Below, in pieces: positions 36,660-47,396 of a DNA stretch of 64,000 nucleotides. The translations under genes and the position numbers were made by a program. Origin of the DNA: Parashewanella tropica. Lineage in GTDB: Bacteria; Pseudomonadota; Gammaproteobacteria; Enterobacterales; Shewanellaceae. Every line of letters starts with the position of its first letter. Position 1 is the stretch's first letter. The stretch is from NCBI RefSeq assembly GCF_004358445.1, contig NZ_CP037951.1:3607001-3671000 (forward strand), written 5' to 3'. The notes under the pieces were generated by a model. That model had not been told where the DNA came from. It searched no databases and saw nothing but the letters and a program-made list of their open reading frames with translations.

Positions 36660-39600
36660 CAAAAGTAGTACCCAGAAGCTGTTTCACTCGATTTTCGTAA
36701 CTCCCATTTTAGGCATCTTATTGGTGCTTTTGATCATTGCAGGCGGCCTTTTGGGCTACCACGGCATGATCAAAGAAGCGCTACCTGATTTGAAAATACC
36801 CATCGCCTCAGTAAGTGCCCAGTGGCATGGCGGTATCGCCTCAATCATGGAACGAGAAGTCACCGAAAAAATCGAGGCAAAGATCAAAAATATTGAGCAT
36901 TTAAAACGCTATTCCAGTGGCTCCTCATTCGGTAACTCAGATCTTATTGTTGAGTTTGAGGCTAACGCCCCTCTTGAATCATCAATGAGTAAATTGCGTG
37001 ATGCCGTTAATGATGCCGCCGCCGATTTACCCGATAATGTTAAAAAGCCAAAAGTAAAAGTGCTGTCAATTCGCAGCGCCCCCATTGCAACTTTTATGTT
37101 ATTTGGTGATGTGTCCAAAGAGCAGTTAGACATCATCAGCAAGCTGCTGAAACAAAAACTGCAAAAAATCAACGGCATTACCCGAGTCAACATACTTGGA
37201 AACCAAAAGCGTTATGCAAAAGTACAGTTTATTCCTGACCGCTTGCTCAGCTACAACATTTCTCCAGCCGAAATTGGTCGTATCATTAACCTGCACGACA
37301 CCGATTATCCTCTAGGGGTATACAGTGGTCGTGAAATGCCGCTCAACATCAAAAGCCAAACCGCCCTGTACAACATCAAAGACTTACAAAATTTACCGAT
37401 TTTGCGCCAACAAAATGGTCATTTAGTCCGTCTAAAAGATGTGGCTCACGTAGAAAAAGCCATTTACCAAACCAATACTGAAACCTATTTCAGTGTCAAT
37501 GGTGCGGCTTATGGCAAAGGGGTATCTTTGTCATTAGTTAAAGGGCCTGGTGAAGACACCATAAAACTGGTTAAAGAAGCGAAGCATATTTTTAACCAAG
37601 TAGCTCAAAGTGAGGCATGGCCTAATACCATGCAATTTAAGATCATTTCAGATAATGCGGAAATCATTCAACAAGAGTTAGATAAAACGCTCATAAACGG
37701 AATGCAATCGGTTGCGGTGGTGTTTTTGGTTCTGTTCTTTTTACTGACTTGGCGTGAGGCCACCGTAGCAGCCTTGTGTATTCCAATCACTTTTCTGGGC
37801 AGTATTTTCGTTCTTTGGCTAATGGGTTTTACCTTTAATGTGATGATGGTTATCGGGATGATTTTAGCTCTAGGGCTACTTGTGGATGACTTTATCTTGA
37901 TGATGGAAGGGATCCACGAAGGTTTGTTTAAACAAAAAATGAGCTTTACTGAAGCGGCAAAGTTAACCATTAAAAAATACGCCATTCCTTCTTTCGCAGG
38001 GACGTTAACGACGATTATTATTTTCATTCCATTGGCGAGTATCTCTGGAATTGATGGTAAGTTTATTAAAGCTATTCCTGTCACTGCCGCGGTATGCTTA
38101 ACGGTTTCTTATATTGTGTCATTAATGGTCTCCGTCCCTTTGTCACAATTTTTACTGTCTCGCCGCAACAAAGAGCATGAACCCTTCATTGATAAACTCA
38201 CCTATCAATTGGAAGATAAACTACAAGGTTTCCTAACCAACCATATCACCCACAATGATAAAGCATCCTACAAATGGCTGGGAATTAGTTCACTCCCTAT
38301 CGTTCTTGGTTTTCTGCTGATGTTATTACTGCCAGTGACTTTGTACCCGCTCTCCGATGGTCGAAATATGGGGATCACCGTTGAGCTACCGATTGATTAT
38401 AAATTGGATGAAACTCGGCAAGTCGCCAATGATTTCAAGGAAATCTTAAGAAAAAAACCTTACCTTTCTTCAGTTTTATTAACGGTTGGGCAAAGAGATT
38501 TTATTTTCGAAGGCTCATCGGAAGATCGATTAGCCCTGAGTCAAAAGCCAAGCTTGATTGGCTTTACCCTGCTATTTAAACCCAAAGACCAGCGAGAAAA
38601 ATTGGCCTACCAATACGTTCCTGAGATCCGTGCAGAGTTTGAAAAAGTGTTGGCACACATTCCGGGAAACCGCTTATTCATCACCGCAGAAACCGGTGGT
38701 TCTTCTAATGAAGATCCTCTGCAAATCAATTTAACTGGCACCAATATTGAAAAACTGGAAAAAATTTCCTCACAAATACAGCAACGGTTAAAGAAAATTG
38801 ACGGACTGATCAATGTTCGTGACAACCTTGGACAAACAACAACCGACGCAACGATTATTCCGAAGCGGGAAGTTCTCAATTACTATCAATTGTCGGAAGC
38901 TGATTTTAACCGCCAGTTGTCCTCTTACTTAGGCGATTACAAAATCACAAAATTAAGAAGTGACAAACCCAGTGATGATATTGAAATTCGAGTAGAGCCG
39001 TTTTGGCAAAGTAAAGGCAATCGTCATGGCGGCCCTGAAAACTGGCGAGAGTGGCAAAGTATTAAGATCAAAACACCGAATAATCAATGGATCCCAGCCA
39101 CTGAATTGGCAGACATCAAGTATTCTCAGGCTCCGATGACCATCACAAGGAAAAATGGACAACTGAACGTTACCATTGCGGCGCAAACATTTACTTTAAC
39201 GTCGCAAGCCATGCAGCAACAGATCAATCCAATCTTACAAGAGTTAAAGAAACAATGGCCTACGGGATATCATTATAAATGGGCTGGAGAAGTTGAGCTG
39301 GCTCATAACACCTTTGGCAGTTCTGAAAAAATCTTCGTTATTGCGATGCTGGCGGTATTTTCGATATTGAGCTTACAGTTCGGCTCATTCAAACAGTCTT
39401 TGATCATTTTAGTCACGACACTCTTTGGTGTGTCAGGGGTCTTTATTGGCTTCTTTATCATGGCATATCCGCTCTCTTTTCCCGCAGTAATTGGCATAAT
39501 TGCCCTAGCAGGGATCACGGTCAATGATGGCATCGTGTTGGTCGATACCATGAACAAGTACAAACAAAAAGGCATGCCATTATCAGAAGCCGCAGCACGA

Positions 39601-39831
39601 GGAGCCGCCGACAGGATGCGCCCTATAGCCAGCACAACCATCACCACGTTAGTCGGTCTACTGCCATTAGCGCTAGCTGACGAAGCGTGGCGCCCCTTAT
39701 GCTCTGCCATTATTTTTGGAGAGTTACTGGCCACAATTGCCGCCATGATTGCAGTGCCTGCGCTATACAGAGTATTAACAACTGAAGATCTGCAACACTC
39801 TCAACGGGAACTGGAGCCTAATATTGAATAA
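36652..39831 (+). CDS. RND efflux transporter, AcrB/HAE-1-like
   Basis: 1059 aa with the RND plan: N-terminal helix (ILGILLVLLIIAGGLLGYHG), periplasmic domain, a block of membrane helices (VVFLVLFFLLTWREATVAALCIPITFLGS), second periplasmic domain and a second helix block (FPAVIGIIALAGITVNDGIVLVDTMN). The helix-4 proton-relay region has LALGLLVDDFILMMEGI, so an Asp pair is present. It belongs with the adaptor upstream. No outer-membrane partner or regulator is adjacent, so TolC at 17 kb is a candidate. Confidence 0.93.
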   Translation: MTNKSSTQKLFHSIFVTPILGILLVLLIIAGGLLGYHGMIKEALPDLKIPIASVSAQWHGGIASIMEREVTEKIEAKIKNIEHLKRYSSGSSFGNSDLIVEFEANAPLESSMSKLRDAVNDAAADLPDNVKKPKVKVLSIRSAPIATFMLFGDVSKEQLDIISKLLKQKLQKINGITRVNILGNQKRYAKVQFIPDRLLSYNISPAEIGRIINLHDTDYPLGVYSGREMPLNIKSQTALYNIKDLQNLPILRQQNGHLVRLKDVAHVEKAIYQTNTETYFSVNGAAYGKGVSLSLVKGPGEDTIKLVKEAKHIFNQVAQSEAWPNTMQFKIISDNAEIIQQELDKTLINGMQSVAVVFLVLFFLLTWREATVAALCIPITFLGSIFVLWLMGFTFNVMMVIGMILALGLLVDDFILMMEGIHEGLFKQKMSFTEAAKLTIKKYAIPSFAGTLTTIIIFIPLASISGIDGKFIKAIPVTAAVCLTVSYIVSLMVSVPLSQFLLSRRNKEHEPFIDKLTYQLEDKLQGFLTNHITHNDKASYKWLGISSLPIVLGFLLMLLLPVTLYPLSDGRNMGITVELPIDYKLDETRQVANDFKEILRKKPYLSSVLLTVGQRDFIFEGSSEDRLALSQKPSLIGFTLLFKPKDQREKLAYQYVPEIRAEFEKVLAHIPGNRLFITAETGGSSNEDPLQINLTGTNIEKLEKISSQIQQRLKKIDGLINVRDNLGQTTTDATIIPKREVLNYYQLSEADFNRQLSSYLGDYKITKLRSDKPSDDIEIRVEPFWQSKGNRHGGPENWREWQSIKIKTPNNQWIPATELADIKYSQAPMTITRKNGQLNVTIAAQTFTLTSQAMQQQINPILQELKKQWPTGYHYKWAGEVELAHNTFGSSEKIFVIAMLAVFSILSLQFGSFKQSLIILVTTLFGVSGVFIGFFIMAYPLSFPAVIGIIALAGITVNDGIVLVDTMNKYKQKGMPLSEAAARGAADRMRPIASTTITTLVGLLPLALADEAWRPLCSAIIFGELLATIAAMIAVPALYRVLTTEDLQHSQRELEPNIE

Positions 39832-39952
39832 AGCCTAAACGTCACCCAATTATGCCTTGCAAAAAACTGACTCAATAGATAATAACCCGTTATGTTATGC
39901 GTTGTTTTCTGCGAAAATGAAAGCAAATAACAGTAAATAATGAGAGCTCATT

Positions 39953-40735
39953 GTGAATTCCAATACCGCAACCCTGCTTGCCACTCGCCGATTTAACGGT
40001 ATGGCAGGTGAACCTCTTACCGAGAAACCCCAAAACTTCGATGATGCATGGGCACTTCAGCAGCAAGTCACACAATCCTATTGCCAGTTAGCGCAAACCC
40101 AAGTTGCGGGGTGGAAATGCGTACTCCCAACCAAAAGCACCACTATGTTGGCGCCATTATTCGACAACACCATCTATGACTTAACATCTAAATGTGCCGT
40201 GTTTGAAACACTTAGCGAACCAATGGCTCTAGTCGAGCCTGAAATCGTAACAGTGTTTGATCGCGATCTGCCTGTGCGTGATACGCCATATACTGAACAA
40301 GACATCGATAATGCCATTGGTAGTACTCGTTTAGCATTAGAGTTGATGCAAAGTCGTTATCAGAACCCTGATGATGTGACTTATTTTGAAGCTTTCGCTG
40401 ATGGTTTACTCAATCAAGGAGTATATTTGGGGCCAGAGGTCAATATCGATCTATCAATAGAAGCCATGTCACAATTTCATCTAAAGATTACTTCCTCAGA
40501 AGGAGCCACGCTAATCAATCGGATTGTAACTCACCCCAATAACCATCCAAGAATTGCCGTCTATTGGTTAGTCAACTTCTTACGTGAACGTGGCATTGAG
40601 ATTAAAGCTGGCATGAAAGTCATTACAGGCTCTTATGCTGGCATCGTAAAAGTGCCCTATGGCAGCCCCGTCAGCTTTACATATGGAGAACTGGGCTCCA
40701 TGACAGTAACTTTTACCAAAAAAAGCACTGATTAA
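39953..40735 (+). CDS. 2-keto-4-pentenoate hydratase-like protein (FAH family)
   Basis: 260 aa from a GTG start. VEPEIVTVF near residue 93 gives the Glu-x-Glu metal site of the MhpD/FAH fold, and FEAFADGLLNQGVYLGP and VITGSYAGIVKV continue the pattern of hydratases and decarboxylases. It probably adds water to a 2-oxo-4-enoate or a related small acid; the true substrate is unknown because no catabolic cluster surrounds it. Its stop overlaps the stop region of the convergent His-rich gene by 4 bp. Confidence 0.82.
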   Translation: MNSNTATLLATRRFNGMAGEPLTEKPQNFDDAWALQQQVTQSYCQLAQTQVAGWKCVLPTKSTTMLAPLFDNTIYDLTSKCAVFETLSEPMALVEPEIVTVFDRDLPVRDTPYTEQDIDNAIGSTRLALELMQSRYQNPDDVTYFEAFADGLLNQGVYLGPEVNIDLSIEAMSQFHLKITSSEGATLINRIVTHPNNHPRIAVYWLVNFLRERGIEIKAGMKVITGSYAGIVKVPYGSPVSFTYGELGSMTVTFTKKSTD

Positions 40736-41265
40736 TCTTCTTCTACAGGGATATACACATGCTGAGTAAAGTCGTAGCGATAAATCATACCATTCCATTG
40801 ATATACGACTTTACCATCTTGCTGAATGACTTTCGCATTCGCAGGTAAGTGAGTTAGCGCTGAAGTCGTTGCATAACTCGACGTGACCGCTTGTGATTGA
40901 ACGACGGGTTCAGGCACGGGATCATGCACAATAACGGTTCGAGTTCTCGTTGGCACATACGCCAACGGTATCACAACATGTAAATGAGGCCTGCCCCAGT
41001 ATGGCCCATGCCACCATGGACGTGGCCAAGGTCGATATACTCGAGGACGCACAATCACTGGATATGGATACCAATGGTGATGGTGGAAATGATCATAATG
41101 AATATGATGAGCAGGAATGATTTTAGGCGCGTGATGATAAGAATGAAACGCCGCACTCACTTTGACATGATGATCACGAACGCTGACTTTAGCGTGATCG
41201 CCATGCGCTTGTGCCATTACTGGTAGAGTCACCACTAATAACACTGCAAAAATTGATTTATACAT
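40732..41265 (-). CDS. Exported His-rich protein
   Basis: 177 aa with a signal peptide (SIFAVLLVVTLPVMAQA). Mature residues about 20-70 are full of His (HAKVSVRDHHVKVS, HHIHYDHFHHHHWYPYP), followed by a Trp/Pro/Arg-rich stretch (RPWPRPWWHGPYWGRP). A C-terminal region around residues 140-170 (KVVYQWNGMIYRYD) looks like a small conserved beta unit seen in DUF6515-like proteins. The His clusters suggest binding of periplasmic metals such as Zn, Ni or Cu; this is inference. Confidence 0.8.
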   Translation of the reverse strand: MYKSIFAVLLVVTLPVMAQAHGDHAKVSVRDHHVKVSAAFHSYHHAPKIIPAHHIHYDHFHHHHWYPYPVIVRPRVYRPWPRPWWHGPYWGRPHLHVVIPLAYVPTRTRTVIVHDPVPEPVVQSQAVTSSYATTSALTHLPANAKVIQQDGKVVYQWNGMIYRYDFTQHVYIPVEED

Positions 41266-41493
41266 AAGTCTTTCCCCTTATGCATCAAAGACTAGCAATG
41301 GTGTCATATAGCTAAAATAGCACATCACAACTGCTAGCTTGATAAGTAAATGATATTACTATTTCGACAACCATTTTGAGTAATTGTCCCATTAAACTTG
41401 GTTAATTCTTATTTAAATAAAATTTGATGTAACGCACAAAAGCGAAAAATGCTATAGTTCGCGGCAGATTCCCTTACTTAGATGCTTGGATTT

Positions 41494-42957
41494 ATGAGTT
41501 TTAAGGACTTACGACAATTCATTGATCACTTAGAAGCAAATGGCGAACTTAAGCGCATTGCTCATCCTGTCGATCCACATTTGGAAATGACAGAAATTGG
41601 CGATCGCGTACTCCGAGCAGGAGGTCCTGCCTTACTGTTTGAAAATCCTGTAGGTAAAACCATGCCTGTACTGGCTAACTTATTTGGCACACCCAAACGA
41701 GTGGCTATGGCTTTGGGTAAAGACGACCCACTGGAATTACGCGAAGTTGGTGAGTTACTGGCATTTTTGAAAGAGCCTGAACCACCCGCAGGCTTTAAAG
41801 ATGCGTTAAGTAAGTTACCCAAATTTTCTCAAGCGCTCAAAATGCCAACCAAATCCGTTAAGTCGGCAAAATGTCAGCAAGTAGTGATCACCGGTGATGA
41901 TGTTGATCTGAACCAATTACCGATACAGCACTGCTGGCCAGGGGATGTTGCCCCCTTAGTCACTTGGGGACTCACCATCACTAAAGGGCCAAATCAAAAA
42001 CGCCAAAATCTTGGTATTTATCGACAACAATTACTGAGTAAAAACAAGCTCATTATGCGTTGGCTCGATCACCGAGGTGGCGCCTTAGATTTTAAAGATT
42101 TTAAAGAAAAGCATCCCGGCGAAAAATACCCTGTTGTTGTAGCATTGGGCAGCGATCCAGGTACCATTTTAGGCGCTGTTACTCCGGTCCCTGATACCAT
42201 GAGTGAATACGCCTTTGCAGGCTTGTTACGTGGTGAGCGTACTGAGGTGTGTAAAGCATTAAGCTGCGACTTAGAAGTCCCTGCCACCAGCGAAATCATT
42301 CTTGAAGGATATATCGATCCTGATGAAGTAGCCGAAGAAGGCCCATACGGTGATCACACGGGTTACTACAATGAAACTGAGTTTTTCCCTGTTTTCACAG
42401 TAACTCACATCACTCATCGTAAAGATGCCATCTACCACAGTACCTATACGGGTAGACCACCCGATGAACCCGCTATGTTAGGTGTGGCACTCAACGAAGT
42501 GTTTGTGCCGATTTTGAAAAAGCAGTACCCAGAAATTGTGGATTTTTATCTGCCACCTGAAGGCTGTTCATATCGCATGGCTGTGATATCGATTAAGAAA
42601 CAATACCCTGGGCACGCCAAACGCGTGATGATGGGCGCTTGGTCGTTCTTACGTCAGTTTATGTACACCAAATTCATTATTATTGTTGATGATGATGTCA
42701 ATTGCCGTGATTGGAATGACGTGATTTGGGCGATCACCACCCGTATGGATCCAACTCGTGATACTACGATGGTCGACAATACGCCTATCGATTATTTGGA
42801 CTTTGCTTCACCCGTAGCGGGACTTGGTTCAAAAATGGGTATGGACGCCACCAACAAGTGGGAAGGTGAAACTACCCGCGAATGGGGAACCCCCATTGTC
42901 ATGGACAGTGACGTAAAACAAAAAGTAGATGAAATTTGGGAGCAGCTGGGACTCTGA
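41494..42957 (+). CDS. ubiD: UbiD, 4-hydroxy-3-polyprenylbenzoate decarboxylase
   Basis: 487 aa from ATG 41494 ([14 protein letters not shown]), the usual UbiD start; the frame also allows 41482. Conserved: [33 protein letters not shown], the [11 protein letters not shown] segment for prenylated FMN binding and E-R-E-type catalytic residues. It decarboxylates the polyprenyl ring in ubiquinone synthesis using the cofactor made by UbiX. It precedes fre, as in other Shewanella relatives, and works in the same pathway as ubiA at 50 kb. Confidence 0.96.
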   Translation: MSFKDLRQFIDHLEANGELKRIAHPVDPHLEMTEIGDRVLRAGGPALLFENPVGKTMPVLANLFGTPKRVAMALGKDDPLELREVGELLAFLKEPEPPAGFKDALSKLPKFSQALKMPTKSVKSAKCQQVVITGDDVDLNQLPIQHCWPGDVAPLVTWGLTITKGPNQKRQNLGIYRQQLLSKNKLIMRWLDHRGGALDFKDFKEKHPGEKYPVVVALGSDPGTILGAVTPVPDTMSEYAFAGLLRGERTEVCKALSCDLEVPATSEIILEGYIDPDEVAEEGPYGDHTGYYNETEFFPVFTVTHITHRKDAIYHSTYTGRPPDEPAMLGVALNEVFVPILKKQYPEIVDFYLPPEGCSYRMAVISIKKQYPGHAKRVMMGAWSFLRQFMYTKFIIIVDDDVNCRDWNDVIWAITTRMDPTRDTTMVDNTPIDYLDFASPVAGLGSKMGMDATNKWEGETTREWGTPIVMDSDVKQKVDEIWEQLGL

Positions 42958-43022
42958 TAAAGCGAAGCAATCACTAACAATGTTTAATACTTACTTTTGA
43001 ATAATAACAACACAAAGGAACA

Positions 43023-43745
43023 ATGCACCGCCGTATGAACACCCTATCTTGTCAGGTAACCCGTATTACCCCGTTTAACGATTCTGTCTATCAGGTCATT
43101 TTAACGCCCTCTGAGCCATTCGACTTTAAAGCGGGGCAATATCTGTCCGTGGTTATGGGCGAGAAAGACAAGCGTCCATTTTCGATTGCTTCAGCGCCAC
43201 ATCAAGCTGAAATTGAACTTCATATTGGTGCCGCGGTTGCTGAAAGTTACCCTATGCAAGTGATTGAACGCTTGCAGGCGTGTTTAGCCAATCAAGAAAC
43301 CATCGACATTGAAGCGCCTGCTGGGAATGCGTTTTTACGCTCAGAGCACACCAGACCCCGCTTATTGATTGCTGGTGGTACAGGATTTTCCTACATCAAA
43401 AGCATCATAGAGCAACAAATCGAAGAGCATAACGACACGCCAGTGACGTTTTATTGGGGATGCCGCACTGCTGATGCCATGTATTACCACGCTATTGCAC
43501 AAGACTGGCAACAAACTTACCCTTGGTTAACCTTTATTCCTGTCGTAGAAGAAGCCGATGAACATTGGCAAGGTAAACAAGCTAACTTACTTGAACAAGT
43601 TAAAATGGATTATGCAGATGTTGCTGACTACGACATCTATATTGCTGGACGGTTTGACATGGCAGCCGCCGCTCGTGATATGCTTAGAAGCTTGAATGTA
43701 AATGAACAGCACCTTTATGGCGATGCATTTGCATTTTTGAAATAA
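43023..43745 (+). CDS. fre: NAD(P)H-flavin reductase
   Basis: 240 aa. ATG 43023 has AAAGGA five bases upstream; an internal Met at residue 5 (MNTLSCQVTRI) is the usual start in relatives. Flavin motif RPFSIASAP near residue 57, nucleotide site LLIAGGTGFSYIKSI near 115, and a C-terminal DIYIAGRFDMAAAARDML and GDAFAF. It reduces free FMN/FAD/riboflavin, and in several bacteria lies beside ubiD. About 65 bp separates it from ubiD. Confidence 0.94.
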   Translation: MHRRMNTLSCQVTRITPFNDSVYQVILTPSEPFDFKAGQYLSVVMGEKDKRPFSIASAPHQAEIELHIGAAVAESYPMQVIERLQACLANQETIDIEAPAGNAFLRSEHTRPRLLIAGGTGFSYIKSIIEQQIEEHNDTPVTFYWGCRTADAMYYHAIAQDWQQTYPWLTFIPVVEEADEHWQGKQANLLEQVKMDYADVADYDIYIAGRFDMAAAARDMLRSLNVNEQHLYGDAFAFLK

Positions 43746-43770
43746 GCAAACTAGAGGCCGTATATGGTCT

Positions 43771-46485
43771 CTAATCATCATTGACATCGAGAGAAAAAAT
43801 AGGAGTATCTTCTTGCGCTAATAATCTACGTGTTAGCTTCTGTTTTTGCTCTTCTATTTTCTCACGCCTACGTATTTCTTCTTTATTAGCTTTTTTTATG
43901 GCCTCTAGCTCTCTTGAGACTTCTCTTTTATCCTCTTCCTCTAACTGATCAGCATCCGTCATATCAGCTTGTTCAAATAGACGCTCTATCAACACAGGTT
44001 CAAGATGGGTTTTAGACTCTTTCTTCAAGTCCTTATGCCAAGCTAGTTTGGCTTCTAACCCAATTTGTCTCTTTGACTTCTTAGGCCCATTTCCCATTTC
44101 TTTTCGACAATTTCGCAACTGATGCTCTACCGTTCCTGTAAATTCAACCCCCATAGGATTATATGTTTCAAATGCTTTGGCGATCATACACGCCGACATA
44201 AGATCGTAATCCTCACTGACAATAACCACCTGATCAAAGGCTCTGCCTCTTTTTATTTCTTCTTGGGTTATAGAACGATCTAGAGCAGGGCTGAACCTTC
44301 TTTCCTCAAGCCGCTTATCAGCCTTCTTTATATACTCTGCAGTAATCCCCGCGACTTTAGCTGCTACAGCTTTATTCCGATTTAATATAGGGTCATTTTT
44401 AGAGGGGGAAACATACCCTTGCAAACAATCATAGCTAGATTTCGATTTGATACCATTTTCCTTCAAAAACTGTTCTGTATTTTCGAAAATTTGTTCACTG
44501 TCGTTATAACCTGGATAAGTGGTCACAATACAGACTTCATCTCCCGAATCTTTAATATCTTTCAACATCTCTTTAGCGCCTGGTACAAGATTTTGGATTT
44601 TCTCTGCAGGTATACCTGACTTTTGATTTTCAGTCATATCAGGGACAAGTACCTCGACTCCCAATTGAGGCTCATCTATATAGTTACGAGTCATTAATAC
44701 ATCTTCACAGAAAAATACCCACAATCGCTTTTGCCCGGGGTCTTTATCTATAGGCATATGTTTCAATTCAGTAATCGAATAAACATTTAAGCTGCCTTTC
44801 CTTTCAGTTCGTTTTGCCGAGCTTATTGGCGTTGCTCCTCGCGATGCTGCCCCCAAAGGACTAACCGAACCGGAACTCGAATCTTGCTCTCTTTTAGCTG
44901 CTCGTAACTGTTCTTCTCGCTCAGAATCGGCTAAGCGATCGGGGAATTGAATTGGAAGAATTGCTGGCTGTTGATTATTATCTCCTTCTTGTGAATCCTC
45001 AAGAAGAACCACCTGTCCTCGGACTTTCTTCTTAGAGCTTGGTGGTGGAGTTTGACTACCACTACTGCCTGATTGAGGTCTTTTCTTTTTCCTACGCTTT
45101 CTATGACCTCTTGAAGAGCTGCCTGACGCTGATGTTCTTACTGAATCCGTATCTGAATCTCGCTGTTCATCCCCCCGACTGGAATCAACGCTCTCTAGCT
45201 TTTTGAATTCCATCTTCGCTTCTTGGTCTAACACTTCTTTTACTTGAGCCAAAGAAACCCCTGCTACCTCTTCTTGTTGCGCAGAGGCGATTAATGCGGG
45301 AGAAGTGTTACTTTCTCTCCCCTCGACATCTTCTTGGGGGTCAGCTACAGGCAAAGGTAAATCTGAGGTAAAAGGCGATGGCGAACGAGGAGGAAGTATA
45401 GGGGAAGGACTGGCTGAAGTTTGTGGAATAGGAAAACCCATACTTGCCGAAACATCAGTATCTTCATGATGAGTTTCTTCAGAATCCTTTACCGTTGGCG
45501 CCAATGCTGTTGCTTGGGATTCATTTGGCTTACTACTTTCATTTTCAGAAACAGGAGGTGTCACTCGGCTCAACTTTGGTGAACTTTTTAAAGGTTGGGC
45601 TTGCTTTATGAGACCATCAACCATAGCCATATAAGTTGCATCTACTTTTACACTTTCAGTTGGGCTTACCTGCTTAGAGGCTGCTGAACTCAAAAAGTTA
45701 CCTTGAATCGTTCCATATAGCTTCGTTTCGTTAGTAACACTTTTATTGATAAGGCTAAACCATGCTTTCTCCTCAGCCGTTGTTTTTCGTTTTACGCGCC
45801 TTTTTAAATTGAGATTCCTTGGTGGTTCAGGTAACAGCGCTTCTTTTCTCATCATTAACAAAGCGAGTGCATCTTTGCTGCTCACACATTTTTCGGTTAC
45901 CGCTTTTTTATACACATTAGTCAGAGAGCTTGCATACTTATTTTCATCTTCTTCTATATCTGCTGTATCAAACGTTAGCAATCCTGTGTCGTCCATTCTA
46001 ACGAATAACTCCATTTCCCCTATTTGGTCTTCTTGCTCGTCAACCTGAGTACGGATGCGTACAAAAATACTGGTTATATTGGTATCCTTTTCCTCAAGTA
46101 AAGACTTTGCCATATCCCTTATGTGATCAACCTGCTCGGTGGATAAGGGTAAAATTTGGTCTTTAACCCAATATAAAGTGATGAATGTGGGGTAATCTGT
46201 GGGCTTGGCACTTACTTGGTAAACATCTGTCAATTGCTTAGCATAGCGAGCTGCTTCGTGGTCTGTATGACTTCCTGCTCCATCATAGGTAAAAGTTACC
46301 TTGTCATCAGCATGTGTTACAGAAAATGTATAATTTTTAGTGGTAACACCAGCGACATCAATACGTAACTGTACGGAACCGTTTTGAGCTTCTGACTCCA
46401 ATTGTTGACGCAATGTGGGCGATAAATGGTGAAAGCCATCGTAATAACATCCCAGCCTAACTAATTGCGTTTCTTTTGAAGCCAT
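43771..46485 (-). CDS. Effector-like protein with C-terminal HAD-like domain, 904 aa
   Basis: No signal peptide. Two copies of a beta-rich module open the protein, about residues 20-95 (SVQLRIDVAG, NYTFSVTH, YAKQLTDVYQVSAK) and 115-200 (SIFVRIRTQ, EMELFVRMDD, YASSLTNVYKKA). Residues 270-570 are Ser/Pro/Glu-rich and probably disordered, with a basic patch HRKRRKKKRPQ. From about 590 comes a HAD-like fold: FFCEDVLMTR (DxxxT), VCIVTTYPG, a Lys in NRNKAVAAK and VVIVSEDYDL. The second Asp of motif I is replaced, so phosphatase activity is doubtful. A Lys/Glu coiled coil ends it. It is related to the 536-aa protein downstream. Function unknown. Confidence 0.82.
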   Translation of the reverse strand: MASKETQLVRLGCYYDGFHHLSPTLRQQLESEAQNGSVQLRIDVAGVTTKNYTFSVTHADDKVTFTYDGAGSHTDHEAARYAKQLTDVYQVSAKPTDYPTFITLYWVKDQILPLSTEQVDHIRDMAKSLLEEKDTNITSIFVRIRTQVDEQEDQIGEMELFVRMDDTGLLTFDTADIEEDENKYASSLTNVYKKAVTEKCVSSKDALALLMMRKEALLPEPPRNLNLKRRVKRKTTAEEKAWFSLINKSVTNETKLYGTIQGNFLSSAASKQVSPTESVKVDATYMAMVDGLIKQAQPLKSSPKLSRVTPPVSENESSKPNESQATALAPTVKDSEETHHEDTDVSASMGFPIPQTSASPSPILPPRSPSPFTSDLPLPVADPQEDVEGRESNTSPALIASAQQEEVAGVSLAQVKEVLDQEAKMEFKKLESVDSSRGDEQRDSDTDSVRTSASGSSSRGHRKRRKKKRPQSGSSGSQTPPPSSKKKVRGQVVLLEDSQEGDNNQQPAILPIQFPDRLADSEREEQLRAAKREQDSSSGSVSPLGAASRGATPISSAKRTERKGSLNVYSITELKHMPIDKDPGQKRLWVFFCEDVLMTRNYIDEPQLGVEVLVPDMTENQKSGIPAEKIQNLVPGAKEMLKDIKDSGDEVCIVTTYPGYNDSEQIFENTEQFLKENGIKSKSSYDCLQGYVSPSKNDPILNRNKAVAAKVAGITAEYIKKADKRLEERRFSPALDRSITQEEIKRGRAFDQVVIVSEDYDLMSACMIAKAFETYNPMGVEFTGTVEHQLRNCRKEMGNGPKKSKRQIGLEAKLAWHKDLKKESKTHLEPVLIERLFEQADMTDADQLEEEDKREVSRELEAIKKANKEEIRRREKIEEQKQKLTRRLLAQEDTPIFSLDVNDD

Positions 46486-46737
46486 ATACCCCCCTTCTAA
46501 CTTAGCATTCTCACTTAAATGGAATGACTTGCTTTATAAATAACTATAACCACATAATGTCGCTCAAAAGTTAAATAATGTAACCTATAAGTTAAAATTG
46601 ATTCATTTTGTATATACTCCTGATACCTGAAGATACATTTTCAGGTATCACGAGTATTTTCGCTGACTTTGATAAACCTATCGGCGATAATGCCGTTTTG
46701 AATCTTACGGCATGCCACAGTCACTAAGGTAATCTCA

Positions 46738-47310
46738 ATGCAATTACGACACATCAACGACACTTTATATCAACAACTTTATCGTGACATTTCTCAATTT
46801 CGCAGCACCTTTGATTTGCCTATAGAAGCACCGAGTACCCTAAACGAACAAACTGATACTCTTCATTCCTCACTTATCATTGAAGAATTAACTGAGCTAG
46901 CTCAAGCAGACTCACTCGTCGAGCAAGCAGATGCTATCGTCGACTCCGTGTACGTTTTAATGGGGCGATTGGTTCACCTTGGTATAAAACACCCTTCAGA
47001 CAAGCTTGAAATCAGTTATTTTATTGACGTATTACTGGCCGTTGCCGCAAACCTTGAAATTGACTTTATTCGGTGCTGGAATGAAGTTCATAGCAGCAAC
47101 ATGAGCAAAGTGTGTCAATCAGAAGAAGAGTATCAAGCTACTGTCGCCTTCTATTCTGAGCAGGGCATCACCTTAACCGCCACCCATCAAGGTCATTACA
47201 TTATTGCTAAGTGCGCTGAAGATACATTGATTGATGGTAAAATGATCCGTCAAGGAAAGGTGCTTAAAAACGTAAATTATAGAGCCGCGAACCTTCAATC
47301 TTGCTTGTAA
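46738..47310 (+). CDS. MazG-like nucleotide pyrophosphohydrolase (PRA-PH-like)
   Basis: 190 aa. LIIEELTELAQADSLVEQADAIVDSVYVLMG carries the EExxE...ExxD metal-binding pattern of the all-alpha NTP pyrophosphatases. A C-terminal extension of about 60 residues follows and is not part of that fold. It probably removes pyrophosphate from a nucleotide. It is a single plus-strand gene between the unknown 904- and 536-aa genes, so not in their operon. The substrate is not evident. Confidence 0.8.
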   Translation: MQLRHINDTLYQQLYRDISQFRSTFDLPIEAPSTLNEQTDTLHSSLIIEELTELAQADSLVEQADAIVDSVYVLMGRLVHLGIKHPSDKLEISYFIDVLLAVAANLEIDFIRCWNEVHSSNMSKVCQSEEEYQATVAFYSEQGITLTATHQGHYIIAKCAEDTLIDGKMIRQGKVLKNVNYRAANLQSCL

Positions 47311-47396
47311 TTTATGGGGAAATTAAGCCTAACGTCATCATTTGAAACAAAACGTTTAATATCAAATTAATCAGTTAGCGATAAGGGGAAGGACGT

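Noticed and set aside
36909-37193. Antisense frames inside the RND transporter gene
   Set aside because: Shadow frames of a strongly coding plus-strand gene, without ribosome sites or recognisable domains.
44419-44619. Plus-strand frame inside the 904-aa gene
   Set aside because: Antisense to the HAD-like domain; no start signal and an unusual composition.
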